A stretch of DNA of 43,026 bases from Rhizobacter sp. (GCA_025355745.1 JANXZA010000204.1:1-43026); one strand, 5' to 3'. Numbered from the stretch's first letter, positions 33,153-42,746 are shown. Numbers and translations: made by a program. Notes: generated by a model not told the origin, from the sequence alone.

Positions 33153-36100
33153 TCAGGGATTTTTCGGTGCTGGAGCAGGCGACACAGCAGGCAGCGCAGC
33201 AGGCGGCAGCGGCGCGTCCAGCGCCGGTACCTCATCGGTGAGTTTGCGCTTCACCGGCTCGACCTGCGGATCGGCCCACGGCCCGCTGACACGGAACTCG
33301 CGCGTACCGGCGGCCGTCAGCGGTTTCTTCAGCAGCGCCTGCGCCAGGAAGGCGCCCAGGCCGATGGCCGGGTTGATCACCGCATAGGCGAGTGCGGCGG
33401 TGCCGGCATTGATCTCGGGAACGACGATGACGCGCAGGTCCTGGGTCTCGCGGGCCAGGTCGGCGCTGCCTTCCATGAGCACCGCCGCCTGCACGCCGCG
33501 CATGCGCAGGTTGTTCGTTAGGGCCACGCCTTGTGCGATCTTCAGGTCGCCGGTAACGCTGTCGAACGCGAAGCCTTCCTGGAACACGTCGCGGAAGTCG
33601 AGCGACAGGCGGCGCGGCAGCGACTGCAGGCTGAGCACGCCCAGCAGGCGCGCCGCGCCGGGGTCGGCCTTCAGGAACTGGCCGGCGTCGAGCGCGATGT
33701 TGACCTGGCCGGTGAGGCTCGGGTAGTCGAGCGCGAATGGCGAGCCGAGCCAACCGACCTGGCCCGACAGCTGCCCCTTGCCACCGCGGATCGCCTTCGG
33801 TGTGCCGAGCCGCTCCAGCAGCGCGCCGCTGTCGGCAAGCACCAGCTTGAAGTCCATCACTGCGCGGCGCGGCGACGCGGCACCGCGCGGCCCTGGCCCG
33901 GAACTGCCGCTGGCCGACCAGTGGCCAGTGGCGCTGAGCTGCGCCTCGGGCGTGATGATGTTGAACTTCGAGAGCTGCCAGTCGCGCACGGCCTCGCGCC
34001 CGCTGCCGGTGCTGCGGTTCACGGCCTCGATCTCGACCCGGCCGAGCCGCTTGCCGCGCAACTCGAAGTCTTCGACCACCACATCGAGCGCGGGCACGCT
34101 GGCGGGCGGTTGGTCGAGGAAGCTCTCGACCTGCTCAGCATCGCTCTTCGGCAACGACAGGCGCGACAGCCGCGCGTAGACCCGGCCCGCGCCACCCGGC
34201 GCACCGCGCCGCGCCGCCGGGCGGTATTCGACATAACCATTCAACTGCTCGGCATCGACATTCCCGCGCCACAGGCCGGCCTCTTGCGACACGCCGGCCA
34301 CGACCCGCGTCAGGCGGCGCGCGCCGGCACTCAGTTCCTGGACCCGCAGGGCAATCGTGTCGGGCAGGTAGCCGGCGCGGTTGCCGGGGTCGCGAACGTC
34401 GCGCCCCGCCTCGGCCGGCCCGAACAAGCGCTCCGCCGCGGCCTCCCATTCATCGGTGTTGAGGGATCGCAGGTTGATGCTGGCCGCCACGCCAGCCACC
34501 GGCTGCGGGGCTGGCTCCATCACGCCGACGCCACCGCGCAGCACGCGAGTTGCATCGCCGGAAAGCTCGCGCTGGTACTGCGCCTGCACCAGCGTGCCGA
34601 GCTCGAAGCGCAGCGTGTCGCGCAAGGTCTGGCCGGGCGCCAGCGAAGGCAGGTCGATGACGTTCTGGTAACGCATCGGCAGCGCCGCCTCGGCGGCCTT
34701 GCCGAGCGGCGCGGGCAGGTTGATGGCCAGGCCCGTAAGGTTGCTGGTCACCATGATCTCGGGCACGCCGCGCACAAAACCCAGGCTCGCGCGGTAGCCG
34801 GTCTGGCCGCTCAGCGAGCCCGCCACGCGCGCCAGCGGGCCGAGCTCGACCGCGCGGCGCAGGCCGTCGGCGCTGGCCACGCCCTGGCCGCTGAAGCGCA
34901 CCGAACCGTCGGCCAGCGAGCCGCCTTCGAAGCTCGCGTCGCCGCCCAGCAGGCGCGCGCTGGCACCGACCACGGTGAAGCCCTTGTGGGTGAAATCGAC
35001 CCGGCCGCGGGCGCCGGCCAACAGCGGACTGTCGGCGCCGATGCGCACATCGTTGCCGGCCAGCGTCAGGCCGCCCTTCACGCTGGTCGCCGTCGCGTTC
35101 AGCAGCGGCACCACCAGGCCGAGCTTCAGGTCGGCCGTGCCGCTGCCGCTGCTCGCGGCCAGCGCGTTGCCGAGCCAGCCGCCGACCGGCGAGGTGTTGA
35201 CGAACTGCAGCATCTCGGCGAGCGGGCCGCGCGCGGCGGCGTCGAGCGACAGCACCGGCTCGGTGTCGAGGCCGCGCACGGCCAGCTGCACCTGGCTCCA
35301 TTCGACGTTGCCGATGCGGGCCCGGCCGTTGCGCACTTCGAGCACACCACGGTCCAGATTCAGCTCGGCGCTGGCCCGCGTCAGCACCGGCCAGGGCAGG
35401 CTGCGGGCCGACGCCGGCGCGCCAGGCGGCGGGCTTGTGGGCGCAGATGGAACGTTAGGAATGTAGGCGTAGGTCGCGTCCTCGATTTTGGCGTTGATGC
35501 GGAACTCGCCGGGCTTGACAACGGCCTTTGCCCCAGCTTTGTCCGCCCCTTTCGCCAGCGCCGGCACGGCCCGCACCTTGAGGAACGGGAAGTCCCAGAG
35601 ATCGCCGTTGACATGGAAGCTGGCGCTGGCGATGCGGCCCGCCTGCGCCGCCCGTTCGATGTAGTCCCGCGTGTCTTTCGACAGCCCCCGCGGCAGGTAG
35701 CGGTAGGCCCGCTGGGCCCGGCCGTCGGCGAGGCGCGCGTCGAGTTCGAGCCGGCCCGGCAGGCGCCCATCGCGCGCCAGCCCGGCGGCCGTGCCGGCCC
35801 CGGTCGACCAGGTCGCGCTCAGCTCGCCGTGCGCATCGGGGTTCGAGAACTTGGCGTCGCGCACCTGCACCGTGACCTTCGGCAAGCCGCCCGCCACCGG
35901 CTCGATGCGCCAGACGAGTTTGGCGCTCAACTGGTCGAGCGGCAGCAGCGGGTCGTCGAAAACGCCGGGCAGATCGAGCGCGCCGCCGTTCAGGCCGATG
36001 CGGGCTTCGCCGCCGGCCTCGGTCGCGTCGAGTTGCAGATTTGCGTTGCGCAGGCCCGGGCGGCCGACGCCGTTCGGATCGCTCGAGGCCCGCGACGCCA

Positions 36101-37421
36101 GCGACAGCCCGTTGAGCCGCCCTTTCGCGCGGTAATGCAGCGGCGCACCGATCGGGCCGTCCCAGCGCGCATCGAGCTCGCTGATCACGCCCCTCGGGTT
36201 CAGCTCGACGAGCAGGCGCTGCACGGCGTCGCCAAGCGGCACGCGCGACGCCACTTGCGCCATCAGGCCGAGGTCGAGCCGCTGCGCACTGAACTCGCCG
36301 CCGGCCGGCGGCTGACCAGCGCGCTGGCGCCAGGCGAGCTTCATGTCGCCTTGCGGCCAGCGGATGCCGTCGCCGGTGAGAAAGGTGAAACGCTGCAGCG
36401 CCAAGGTCACGCCATCGGCGTTGCGCTGGCCTTGCAGCCGGCCTTCGAGCTCTTCGACGCGCAAGGCCTCGACCTTGTCGCCCAGCCGCAGCGAGACGGC
36501 GCGCAGCGCCATGTCGACGACCGCGTCGACCGGCTCGCCGTCCTTCACCTCGAACCAGCCGCGCAGCGCGCCGATGCCCTCGCTCAACTCGAACGGCAGC
36601 GCCACATGCTGGCGCAGCGCGTGCACATCAGCGCGCGGCAGGCTGGCGTACAGCGCGCCGCTCCAGCGCCGCCAGTCGCCACTGCGCGCGAGCAGCGGCT
36701 GGGTCAGCCGGCTGACGATGCTGAAGCGCTCGCCCCAGTCGGGCGGCGGCGTGGCGTCGAGGCGCATCTCGTGCTGGCGCAGGCTGTTGCGAAACACCAG
36801 TTGCAGATCGCCGAGCGCGAGGGGCGCGGCGGCGCGCTGTTCATCGAGCCAGCGCAGCGTGCCACCGCGAACGACGACCTCGTGCTGCTTGAAGAACCAG
36901 TCGGCGGCGGCGCTGCCATGGCCGGTGTCGGCGCCGCTGAAATCGAGGCCGGCGACGAAGATGCGGCCGCTCGCATCACGGCGGATTTCAAGCTCGGCAC
37001 CATCGATCAACAGCTGCTCGAAGCGCAGTTCGAAGCCCAGCAGGGAACGCGGTGAAATCGCCGCGAAGACGCGCGGCAGGCGCAGCGCCGGTTGCTGGCG
37101 CGCGTCGAGCAGCAGCACGTCCTGAAGCTCGAACGACGGCACCCAGCCACTGGCGCGAACCTCGATCCTGCCGATGCGCACCGGCACGCCGAGAACGCTG
37201 CTGGCCTGCACCTCGAGCGGGCCACGCCATTGCTGGATGTGGGGCAGAATCCACCAATGAAGGGCCAGCCAGGCGAGCAGCAACAGGCCCCACGCGACGA
37301 TGACTAACGTCATCGTCACCCGCGCCAACAGCGCCATCCAGCGCAGCAATGGCCGGCGCGTCACGGGCATCAAAGGCAGCCGGGCTGCAGCCGGTTGAGC
37401 GTCGAGCGGAATCAATGACAT
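33153..37421 (-). CDS. yhdP: YhdP family AsmA-like envelope protein
   Basis: A 1422-residue inner-membrane-anchored protein with a very long periplasmic part. The only clear transmembrane segment is near residues 34-56. The rest is beta-rich, with many repeated strands as in AsmA/TamB-like proteins that form a hydrophobic groove across the periplasm. In E. coli YhdP takes part in phospholipid transport to the outer membrane. The C-terminal signature LRVIVVPEINAGTAALAYAV, then NPAIGLGAFLAQALLKKPL is well conserved in the family. The start MSLIPLDAQPAAARL places the membrane segment correctly. It is divergent from glnE across 165 bp that should hold both promoters. Confidence 0.94.
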   Translation of the reverse strand: MSLIPLDAQPAAARLPLMPVTRRPLLRWMALLARVTMTLVIVAWGLLLLAWLALHWWILPHIQQWRGPLEVQASSVLGVPVRIGRIEVRASGWVPSFELQDVLLLDARQQPALRLPRVFAAISPRSLLGFELRFEQLLIDGAELEIRRDASGRIFVAGLDFSGADTGHGSAAADWFFKQHEVVVRGGTLRWLDEQRAAAPLALGDLQLVFRNSLRQHEMRLDATPPPDWGERFSIVSRLTQPLLARSGDWRRWSGALYASLPRADVHALRQHVALPFELSEGIGALRGWFEVKDGEPVDAVVDMALRAVSLRLGDKVEALRVEELEGRLQGQRNADGVTLALQRFTFLTGDGIRWPQGDMKLAWRQRAGQPPAGGEFSAQRLDLGLMAQVASRVPLGDAVQRLLVELNPRGVISELDARWDGPIGAPLHYRAKGRLNGLSLASRASSDPNGVGRPGLRNANLQLDATEAGGEARIGLNGGALDLPGVFDDPLLPLDQLSAKLVWRIEPVAGGLPKVTVQVRDAKFSNPDAHGELSATWSTGAGTAAGLARDGRLPGRLELDARLADGRAQRAYRYLPRGLSKDTRDYIERAAQAGRIASASFHVNGDLWDFPFLKVRAVPALAKGADKAGAKAVVKPGEFRINAKIEDATYAYIPNVPSAPTSPPPGAPASARSLPWPVLTRASAELNLDRGVLEVRNGRARIGNVEWSQVQLAVRGLDTEPVLSLDAAARGPLAEMLQFVNTSPVGGWLGNALAASSGSGTADLKLGLVVPLLNATATSVKGGLTLAGNDVRIGADSPLLAGARGRVDFTHKGFTVVGASARLLGGDASFEGGSLADGSVRFSGQGVASADGLRRAVELGPLARVAGSLSGQTGYRASLGFVRGVPEIMVTSNLTGLAINLPAPLGKAAEAALPMRYQNVIDLPSLAPGQTLRDTLRFELGTLVQAQYQRELSGDATRVLRGGVGVMEPAPQPVAGVAASINLRSLNTDEWEAAAERLFGPAEAGRDVRDPGNRAGYLPDTIALRVQELSAGARRLTRVVAGVSQEAGLWRGNVDAEQLNGYVEYRPAARRGAPGGAGRVYARLSRLSLPKSDAEQVESFLDQPPASVPALDVVVEDFELRGKRLGRVEIEAVNRSTGSGREAVRDWQLSKFNIITPEAQLSATGHWSASGSSGPGPRGAASPRRAVMDFKLVLADSGALLERLGTPKAIRGGKGQLSGQVGWLGSPFALDYPSLTGQVNIALDAGQFLKADPGAARLLGVLSLQSLPRRLSLDFRDVFQEGFAFDSVTGDLKIAQGVALTNNLRMRGVQAAVLMEGSADLARETQDLRVIVVPEINAGTAALAYAVINPAIGLGAFLAQALLKKPLTAAGTREFRVSGPWADPQVEPVKRKLTDEVPALDAPLPPAALPAVSPAPAPKNP

Positions 37422-37586
37422 GAAGACATCGGTGGGCCAGGGTTCGGCTGGGAACGGGTCTGCAGCGCACAGGCCGGGAGCGGGCCTGAAAAAGACGGGG
37501 CACCGAGTCGCAACGTTGGCAGCGATCCCACTGCGACAAGCGCGCGCTGCTGCGCAATCAATCTAGCACAGACCCCATACCCCGCC

Positions 37587-40535
37587 ATGGGTTCCAGCCT
37601 CTCCGATTGCATCGACTTGAAAGCCCTCAAGGTCATGCCCGATCCCGGGTCTGAAATGCAGCCCGACCCGCAGCCCGACCTGACGCCCGAACCGACCTCA
37701 GCGCGCGCCGAACACAGCCGCTTCGTGCAGCGCGTGCGGCGCCGCTACGGCACCGAACTGGCGTGGCTCGAAGCCGGCCTGCCGAGCCGCGAAGCGATCG
37801 ACGCGCTGATCGACCGGCTGATCGCCAGCGGCCGCTCCCTCGGCAGCGCGATGCGCGTCGCGCGTCAACTGATGCTCGAACGCCTGGCCGTGCTCGACGT
37901 GGAAGAAGGCGCCTCGGTGCACGACATCACGCGCACCATGACCAGCCTCGCCGAGGCCACGCTGGAGCGCGCGCTCGCGCAGGCGCAGGCCGAGCACGAC
38001 ACGCGCTACGGCGCACCGCGCAACGAGGCCGGCGAGCGCATCGACTTCTGGATCGTCGGCATGGGCAAGCTTGGCGCGCGCGAGCTGAACGTGTCGTCCG
38101 ACATCGACCTGATCTACGTCTACGAAGAAGACGGCCAGACCGATGGCGCGCAGGCCATCAGCGCGCACGAATATTTCGCGCTGGTCGCGAAGAGCCTGTA
38201 CACATTGATCGGCGACACGACCGAAGACGGCTTCGTGTTCCGCGTCGACCTGGCGCTGCGGCCGAACGGCAAGTCGGGCCCGATCGCAGTCAGCCTGGCG
38301 ATGCTCGAGGAGTACCTGCAGGTGCAGGGCCGCGAATGGGAGCGCTTCGCGTGGCTGAAGAGCCGCGTCGTCGCGCCGCAGGCCAGTGTGCGCAGCGGCC
38401 GGGCGCTGGCGCTGCGCGGCCTGGTCACGCACTTCGTGTATCGGCGCTACCTCGACTACAGCGTGTTCGAAGGCCTGCGCCAGTTGCACGCCAAGGTGCG
38501 CGAGGAAGCGCAGCGCCGCGCCGCCGGCCGGCCCGAGCGCGCCAACGACGTGAAGCTGTCGCGCGGCGGCATCCGCGAGATCGAGTTCATCGTGCAGCTG
38601 CTGCTGGTCGCGCGCGGCGGGCAGTTCCCGGAGATCCGCACGCGGTCCACGTTGAAGGCCCTCGACAAGCTCTGCGCCGGCGGCCTGATGACACCGGCAA
38701 GTGCCCGGCGGCTGGCCGATGCCTATGTGTTCCTGCGCCGCATCGAACACCGCATCCAGTACCTCGACGACCAGCAGACCCATCTGTTGCCGACGCAGGA
38801 CCGCGACCTGGTCTGGATCGCGCGCAGCCTGGGGCTGGGTGGCAGCAACGATGACCACGACCACAGCCCGGACGACAGTGCGGCCTGTGCCTTGCTCACC
38901 TGCCTGGGCGAGGTGCGCGAGTTCGTCGCCAACGAGTTCGACACCTTGCTGAACGATGGTCGCGCGCCCGCGTCGCCAGCAGGTGTCGACGGTGGCGGGC
39001 CCGGCGGCTGCCGTCACTGCGGCACGCCGCCGGCGCCGGTCGACAGCGAGGCCTTCGCCGAACAACTGCCGCCCGAACTGGCGGCGCGGGTGCGGCCGTG
39101 GCGCGAGCAGCCGAAGATCCAGGCGCTGCGCGACGACAGCAAGGTGCGGCTCGCGCGGCTGGTGCTGCGCGCGGCGGCAGCGGTGGCCGCCGGCCAGTGC
39201 ACGATGGAGGCCGCGACGCGCTTCGTCGATTGGGTCGAGCCGCTGCTGCGGCGCGAAAGCTATCTGGCGATGCTGGTCGAACGGCCCGAGGTGCAGAGCC
39301 GGCTGCTGCGCCTGCTCGGCCTGGCGCGCTGGCCGATGCGCTACCTGATGCTGCACCCGGGCGTGATCGACGAGCTCGCCGACGACCGCCTGCTGACCGG
39401 CCGCTTCGACGCCGCCGAATTCGCCCACGACCTCGAACAGCGCCACGCTGCCTGGGAGCGTTCCGGCCAGGCCGATGAAGAGTCGCTGCTCGACACCTTG
39501 CGCCGCGCTCATCATGCCGAGGTGTTCCGCACGCTGGTGCGCGATGTCGAAGGCCACATTACGGTTGAGCAAGTCGCCGACGATCTGTCCGCGCTGGCCG
39601 ATGCCACGCTGCACCTGGTACTGTGTTGGTGCTGGAAGCACCTGAAGCAGGCGCACCGCGCCGAGCCGCAACTGGCCGTGATCGCTTACGGCAAGCTGGG
39701 AGGCAAGGAATTGGGCTACGGCAGCGACCTTGACGTGGTGTTTGTCTATGACGATGGCGACGAGACCGACGCCGACGATGCCGCCGAGGTCTACGGCACC
39801 TTCGTGCGCAAACTGATCCAGTGGCTGACCCTGCGCACCGCCGCCGGCGACCTGTTCGACATCGACACCGCACTGCGCCCGAACGGCAACTCGGGCCTGC
39901 TCGTGACCTCGCTGGCCTCGTTCGAGAAGTACCAGACCGGGCGCGGCGGCAACACCGCGTGGACCTGGGAACACCAGGCCCTGACGCGGGCCCGCTGGTG
40001 CGCCGGCTGGGCGCCGCTGGCGCCACGTTTCGACGCCGTGCGCCGCCAGGTGCTGTGCGCGCCGCGCGACCCGGCAGCACTGCGCGCCGAAGTGCGGGCG
40101 ATGCGCGACAAGGTGCGCCAGGCGCACCCGGTGAAGGGCGACCGCTTCGACGTGAAGCACAGTGCCGGCGGCATGATGGACGTCGAGTTCGCGGTGCAAT
40201 ACCTGGTGCTGGCGCACGCCGCAGCGCACCCCGAACTGATCGCCGACGTCGGCAACATCGCGCTGCTGCAACGCGCGGAAGGGGCCGGCCTGCTGGCCGC
40301 GCCACTCGGCAGCGCGGCGGCCGATGCGTACCGCGAACTGCGCCGCTCGCAGCACCGGGCGCGGCTCGACGAACAACCAACCCAGATCGAGCCCGCCGCG
40401 ATGGCTGCCATGGTGGCGCACCGCGACGCGGTGCTGGCGCTGTGGCGCGCCGTGTTCGATGCCACCGACCCGGCTCCCGACACCGCTCGCGACATTGCAC
40501 CCGAAGTTCCAACCGACCGACCGACGCTACCGTGA
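37587..40535 (+). CDS. glnE: Bifunctional glutamine synthetase adenylyltransferase/deadenylase
   Basis: A protein of up to 982 residues that adenylylates and deadenylylates glutamine synthetase under PII control. It has two nucleotidyltransferase domains. The N-terminal deadenylase one has GMGKLGARELNVSSDIDLIY near residue 157, and the C-terminal adenylylase one has AYGKLGGKELGYGSDLDVVF near 700. Both Asp-x-Asp metal motifs are intact (DID and DLD). The conserved LSRGGIREIEFIVQ and SAGGMMDVEFAVQY segments follow each domain. A glycine- and cysteine-containing linker (GGPGGCRHCGTPP) lies near residue 475. The first 40 residues are Pro/Asp-rich and poorly conserved, so the start may be a later ATG at 37635 or 37656. 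The stop overlaps the next gene in GTGA. Confidence 0.95.
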   Translation: MGSSLSDCIDLKALKVMPDPGSEMQPDPQPDLTPEPTSARAEHSRFVQRVRRRYGTELAWLEAGLPSREAIDALIDRLIASGRSLGSAMRVARQLMLERLAVLDVEEGASVHDITRTMTSLAEATLERALAQAQAEHDTRYGAPRNEAGERIDFWIVGMGKLGARELNVSSDIDLIYVYEEDGQTDGAQAISAHEYFALVAKSLYTLIGDTTEDGFVFRVDLALRPNGKSGPIAVSLAMLEEYLQVQGREWERFAWLKSRVVAPQASVRSGRALALRGLVTHFVYRRYLDYSVFEGLRQLHAKVREEAQRRAAGRPERANDVKLSRGGIREIEFIVQLLLVARGGQFPEIRTRSTLKALDKLCAGGLMTPASARRLADAYVFLRRIEHRIQYLDDQQTHLLPTQDRDLVWIARSLGLGGSNDDHDHSPDDSAACALLTCLGEVREFVANEFDTLLNDGRAPASPAGVDGGGPGGCRHCGTPPAPVDSEAFAEQLPPELAARVRPWREQPKIQALRDDSKVRLARLVLRAAAAVAAGQCTMEAATRFVDWVEPLLRRESYLAMLVERPEVQSRLLRLLGLARWPMRYLMLHPGVIDELADDRLLTGRFDAAEFAHDLEQRHAAWERSGQADEESLLDTLRRAHHAEVFRTLVRDVEGHITVEQVADDLSALADATLHLVLCWCWKHLKQAHRAEPQLAVIAYGKLGGKELGYGSDLDVVFVYDDGDETDADDAAEVYGTFVRKLIQWLTLRTAAGDLFDIDTALRPNGNSGLLVTSLASFEKYQTGRGGNTAWTWEHQALTRARWCAGWAPLAPRFDAVRRQVLCAPRDPAALRAEVRAMRDKVRQAHPVKGDRFDVKHSAGGMMDVEFAVQYLVLAHAAAHPELIADVGNIALLQRAEGAGLLAAPLGSAAADAYRELRRSQHRARLDEQPTQIEPAAMAAMVAHRDAVLALWRAVFDATDPAPDTARDIAPEVPTDRPTLP

Positions 40536-41164
40536 CGCCAGGCTCGCGCGCCTGGGTCGCGGTGGCCGCCGGCCTGGCCGCTGGCGCGCTGCTCGGCGGC
40601 TCAATCCACCCCGCATCGATCGACTGGCAACCTGCGCTGGCATGGCATCAACCGTGGCGCGCGTTCACTGCCATCAGCGTGCACTACAGCGCCGCCCACC
40701 TGATCGGCAACTTGGCCGGCGTGGCGCTGGCCGGCGTGTTCGGTGTGGCCGCCCTGGTGCCGGCACGCCTGGCCTGGGCCTGGCTTGCGGCCTGGCCGCT
40801 GACGCACTTCGGGCTGCTGGTTCGACCTGATCTCGCCCACTACGGCGGCCTGTCGGGCGTGGTGCATGCCGGCGTGGCGATCGTGATCGTCTACGTGCTG
40901 GTCAGCGGCACGCGCCGCCAGCGCCTGGTGGGCGGCGCGGTGGCGCTCGGCTTCGGCGCCAAGTTGCTGAGCGAGGCGCCGTGGGCCGAGGCGCTGCGCC
41001 ACCCTGCGGGCTGGGACATCGCAGTCGCGCCGATCGCCCACACCACCGGCGCGCTGGCCGGCGCTGTGTGCGCAGCTGTGGCGTTAGGGTTGCAGTGCGC
41101 GGCAGCGCGTCGGTCTCCGACATCTCCAACATCACCTCCACCTTCACCCGCCGAGCCACCATGA
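40532..41164 (+). CDS. rrtA: Rhombosortase-like rhomboid-family intramembrane serine protease
   Basis: A 210-residue polytopic membrane protease starting at a GTG in the glnE stop (GTGA). The rhomboid catalytic serine is Ser108 in YGGLSGVVHAG and the histidine is His170 in IAHTTGALAG, on the two expected helices. WRAFTAISVHYSAAHLIGNL is the conserved L1-loop/TM2 region with the Asn. The small size and the GLSGVVH form fit the rhombosortase branch, which processes GlyGly-CTERM proteins; no such substrate is in the window. The C-terminal tail is Pro/Ser-rich. Its stop overlaps the EamA gene in ATGA. Confidence 0.82.
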   Translation: MTPGSRAWVAVAAGLAAGALLGGSIHPASIDWQPALAWHQPWRAFTAISVHYSAAHLIGNLAGVALAGVFGVAALVPARLAWAWLAAWPLTHFGLLVRPDLAHYGGLSGVVHAGVAIVIVYVLVSGTRRQRLVGGAVALGFGAKLLSEAPWAEALRHPAGWDIAVAPIAHTTGALAGAVCAAVALGLQCAAARRSPTSPTSPPPSPAEPP

Positions 41165-42060
41165 CCGACCGCAAGACGCATCTCGACACGCTGGCGGTTG
41201 CGCTGATGGTGCTGTGCTGCTTTCTGTGGGGCCTGAACCAGGTCGCGATCAAGGTCGCGCTGCCGGAGGTGCCGCCGCTGTGGCAGGTGGCCGCGCGCTC
41301 GCTCGGCGGCGCGCTGCTGGTCGCGCTGTGGGCCGGGGCGCGCGGCATCCCGCTGTTCAACCGCGACCAGACCCTGCGCGGCGGCTTGCTGGCCGGTGCC
41401 TTGTTCGGCGTCGAGTTCGTCTGCATCTTCATCGGCCTGGAGTTCACGACCGCGTCGCGAATGGTCGTGTTCATCAACACCTCGCCCTTCATCGTCGCGC
41501 TCGGCATGCCGTTCATCTCGCGCGCCGAACACCTGAGCCGCACGCAGGTCGCCGGCTTGCTGCTCGCCTTCGCCGGCGTGGCATGGGCGTTCGCGGAAGG
41601 GTTCTCGAAGCCGGTCAGCGGCGCGCACCAGCTGCTCGGCGATGCGCTCGGCCTGACGGCCGCCGTGCTCTGGGGCGCGACCACGTTGGTGGTACGCGCC
41701 AGCCGGCTTGGCGCCGCATCGCCCGAGAAGACCTTGCTGTACCAGCTCGCCGTCTCTGGCGTGCTGCTGGCGGTGGCCGCGTCAGTGGCCGGGCCGCCGC
41801 TGCCGGCCAGCTTGTCGGTCTTGGCCTGGAGTTCGCTCGCGTTCCAGATCTTCGTCGTGACTTCGTTCAGCTACCTGGTCTGGTTCTGGCTGATCCGCCA
41901 CTACCCGGCAACACGGCTCGCGTCGTTCACCTTGCTGACGCCGGTCTTCGGCCTGGCGCTGGGCGCGGCGCTGCTCGGCGAAGCGATCACCGTGCGGCTG
42001 GTCGTGGCGGTGGCCACCGTGGCGGCGGGCATCGTGCTGGTGAACCGGCGCAAGGCTTGA
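41161..42060 (+). CDS. EamA/DMT superfamily transporter
   Basis: A 299-residue inner-membrane protein with ten predicted transmembrane helices in two EamA repeats (about residues 10-150 and 160-295). Typical segments are CCFLWGLNQVAIKVALPEVP in repeat one and LLGDALGLTAAVLWGATTLV in repeat two, and each repeat ends with the family Pro-containing helix (INTSPFIVALG and LTPVFGLALGAALLGE). It overlaps the rhombosortase-like gene by 4 nt. The substrate is unknown. The gene is followed by palindromic element A5 and converges with rfaE2. Confidence 0.92.
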   Translation: MTDRKTHLDTLAVALMVLCCFLWGLNQVAIKVALPEVPPLWQVAARSLGGALLVALWAGARGIPLFNRDQTLRGGLLAGALFGVEFVCIFIGLEFTTASRMVVFINTSPFIVALGMPFISRAEHLSRTQVAGLLLAFAGVAWAFAEGFSKPVSGAHQLLGDALGLTAAVLWGATTLVVRASRLGAASPEKTLLYQLAVSGVLLAVAASVAGPPLPASLSVLAWSSLAFQIFVVTSFSYLVWFWLIRHYPATRLASFTLLTPVFGLALGAALLGEAITVRLVVAVATVAAGIVLVNRRKA

Positions 42061-42091
42061 TTGCGTGTCGGCTCATCGAAGCGCCTGGGAT

Positions 42092-42250
42092 GCAAGAGCC
42101 AACTCACTCACCGCAGAGACGCAATGACGCAATGACGCAAAGACGCAAAGACGCAGAGAACGCAGAGTGGCGCAGAGTCAATTCAAGAAATTTGTGTTCT
42201 CTGCGAACCTCTGCGTTCTCTGCGCCTCTGCGGTGGTGAGTTGGCTTGCA
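42092..42250. repeat. Palindromic element A5 (NCGCAGAG family) with 8-bp repeat expansion
   Basis: The element is bounded by GCAAG and CTTGC and has arms at about 42099-42180 and 42196-42245. The right arm holds four CGCAGAG-type units. The left arm has the same units plus four extra 8-bp copies (GACGCAAT twice, GACGCAAA twice), so the hairpin is asymmetric. It fills the gap between the convergent EamA and rfaE2 genes. It could serve as a bidirectional terminator. Apart from it, the 42061-42262 gap shows nothing else. Confidence 0.88.
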
Positions 42251-42262
42251 ACTGACGGCGCA

Positions 42263-42739
42263 TCAGCCCCGAATCCGCCGCACTAACGCGGTGGTTGAGT
42301 AGCCATCGACAAACGGCAGCGCCAGCGCGTCGCCGCCCCAGCCGCGCACGCGCTGCGTTTCTTCCAGCGTCTCGATGTCGTAGTCGCCGCCCTTCACGTA
42401 GAGCTGCGGGCGCACGAGTTCGAGCAGCGCGACCGGCGTGGGCTCGTCGAACAGCGTCACGAGGCTGACGCTTTCGAGTGCCGCGAGCACGCAGGCGCGG
42501 TCGATCTCGGCGTTCAGCGGCCGGCCCGGCCCTTTGCCCAGCCCGCGCGCCGAGGCGTCGCTGTTCAGCGCGACCAACAGGCTCGCGCCGAGCGCGCGGG
42601 CCTGCGCGAGGTAGTTCACGTGGCCGCGGTGCAAGATGTCGAACACACCGTTCGTGAACACCACCGGGTGCGGCAACGCGGCGATGCGCGCGGCCAGTTC
42701 GCTGCGCGCGCAGAGCTTGTCGAGAAAGGTCGCGGGCAT
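42263..42739 (-). CDS. rfaE2: D-glycero-beta-D-manno-heptose 1-phosphate adenylyltransferase
   Basis: A 158-residue cytidylyltransferase-fold enzyme that makes ADP-heptose for the lipopolysaccharide inner core. The nucleotide-binding motif is FTNGVFDILHRGHVNYL, with the HxGH at His36-His39. PQLYVKGGDYDIETLEE and the C-terminal FVDGYSTTALVRRIR are RfaE2 features. It is the stand-alone form, not fused to the kinase domain as in HldE. I start it at the ATG encoding MPATFLDKLCAR, since the longer in-frame sequence upstream covers the promoter and start of a divergent gene. Confidence 0.93.
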   Translation of the reverse strand: MPATFLDKLCARSELAARIAALPHPVVFTNGVFDILHRGHVNYLAQARALGASLLVALNSDASARGLGKGPGRPLNAEIDRACVLAALESVSLVTLFDEPTPVALLELVRPQLYVKGGDYDIETLEETQRVRGWGGDALALPFVDGYSTTALVRRIRG

Positions 42740-42746
42740 CGCCGGA

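Noticed and set aside
33531-37055. Very long plus-strand open frame opposite yhdP
   Set aside because: It is antisense to a clear YhdP gene and has the His/Arg/Gln/Ala-rich composition of GC-skew shadows.
37698-40421. Long minus-strand open frame opposite glnE
   Set aside because: It is fully antisense to GlnE, whose two nucleotidyltransferase domains are intact; no family motif is seen.
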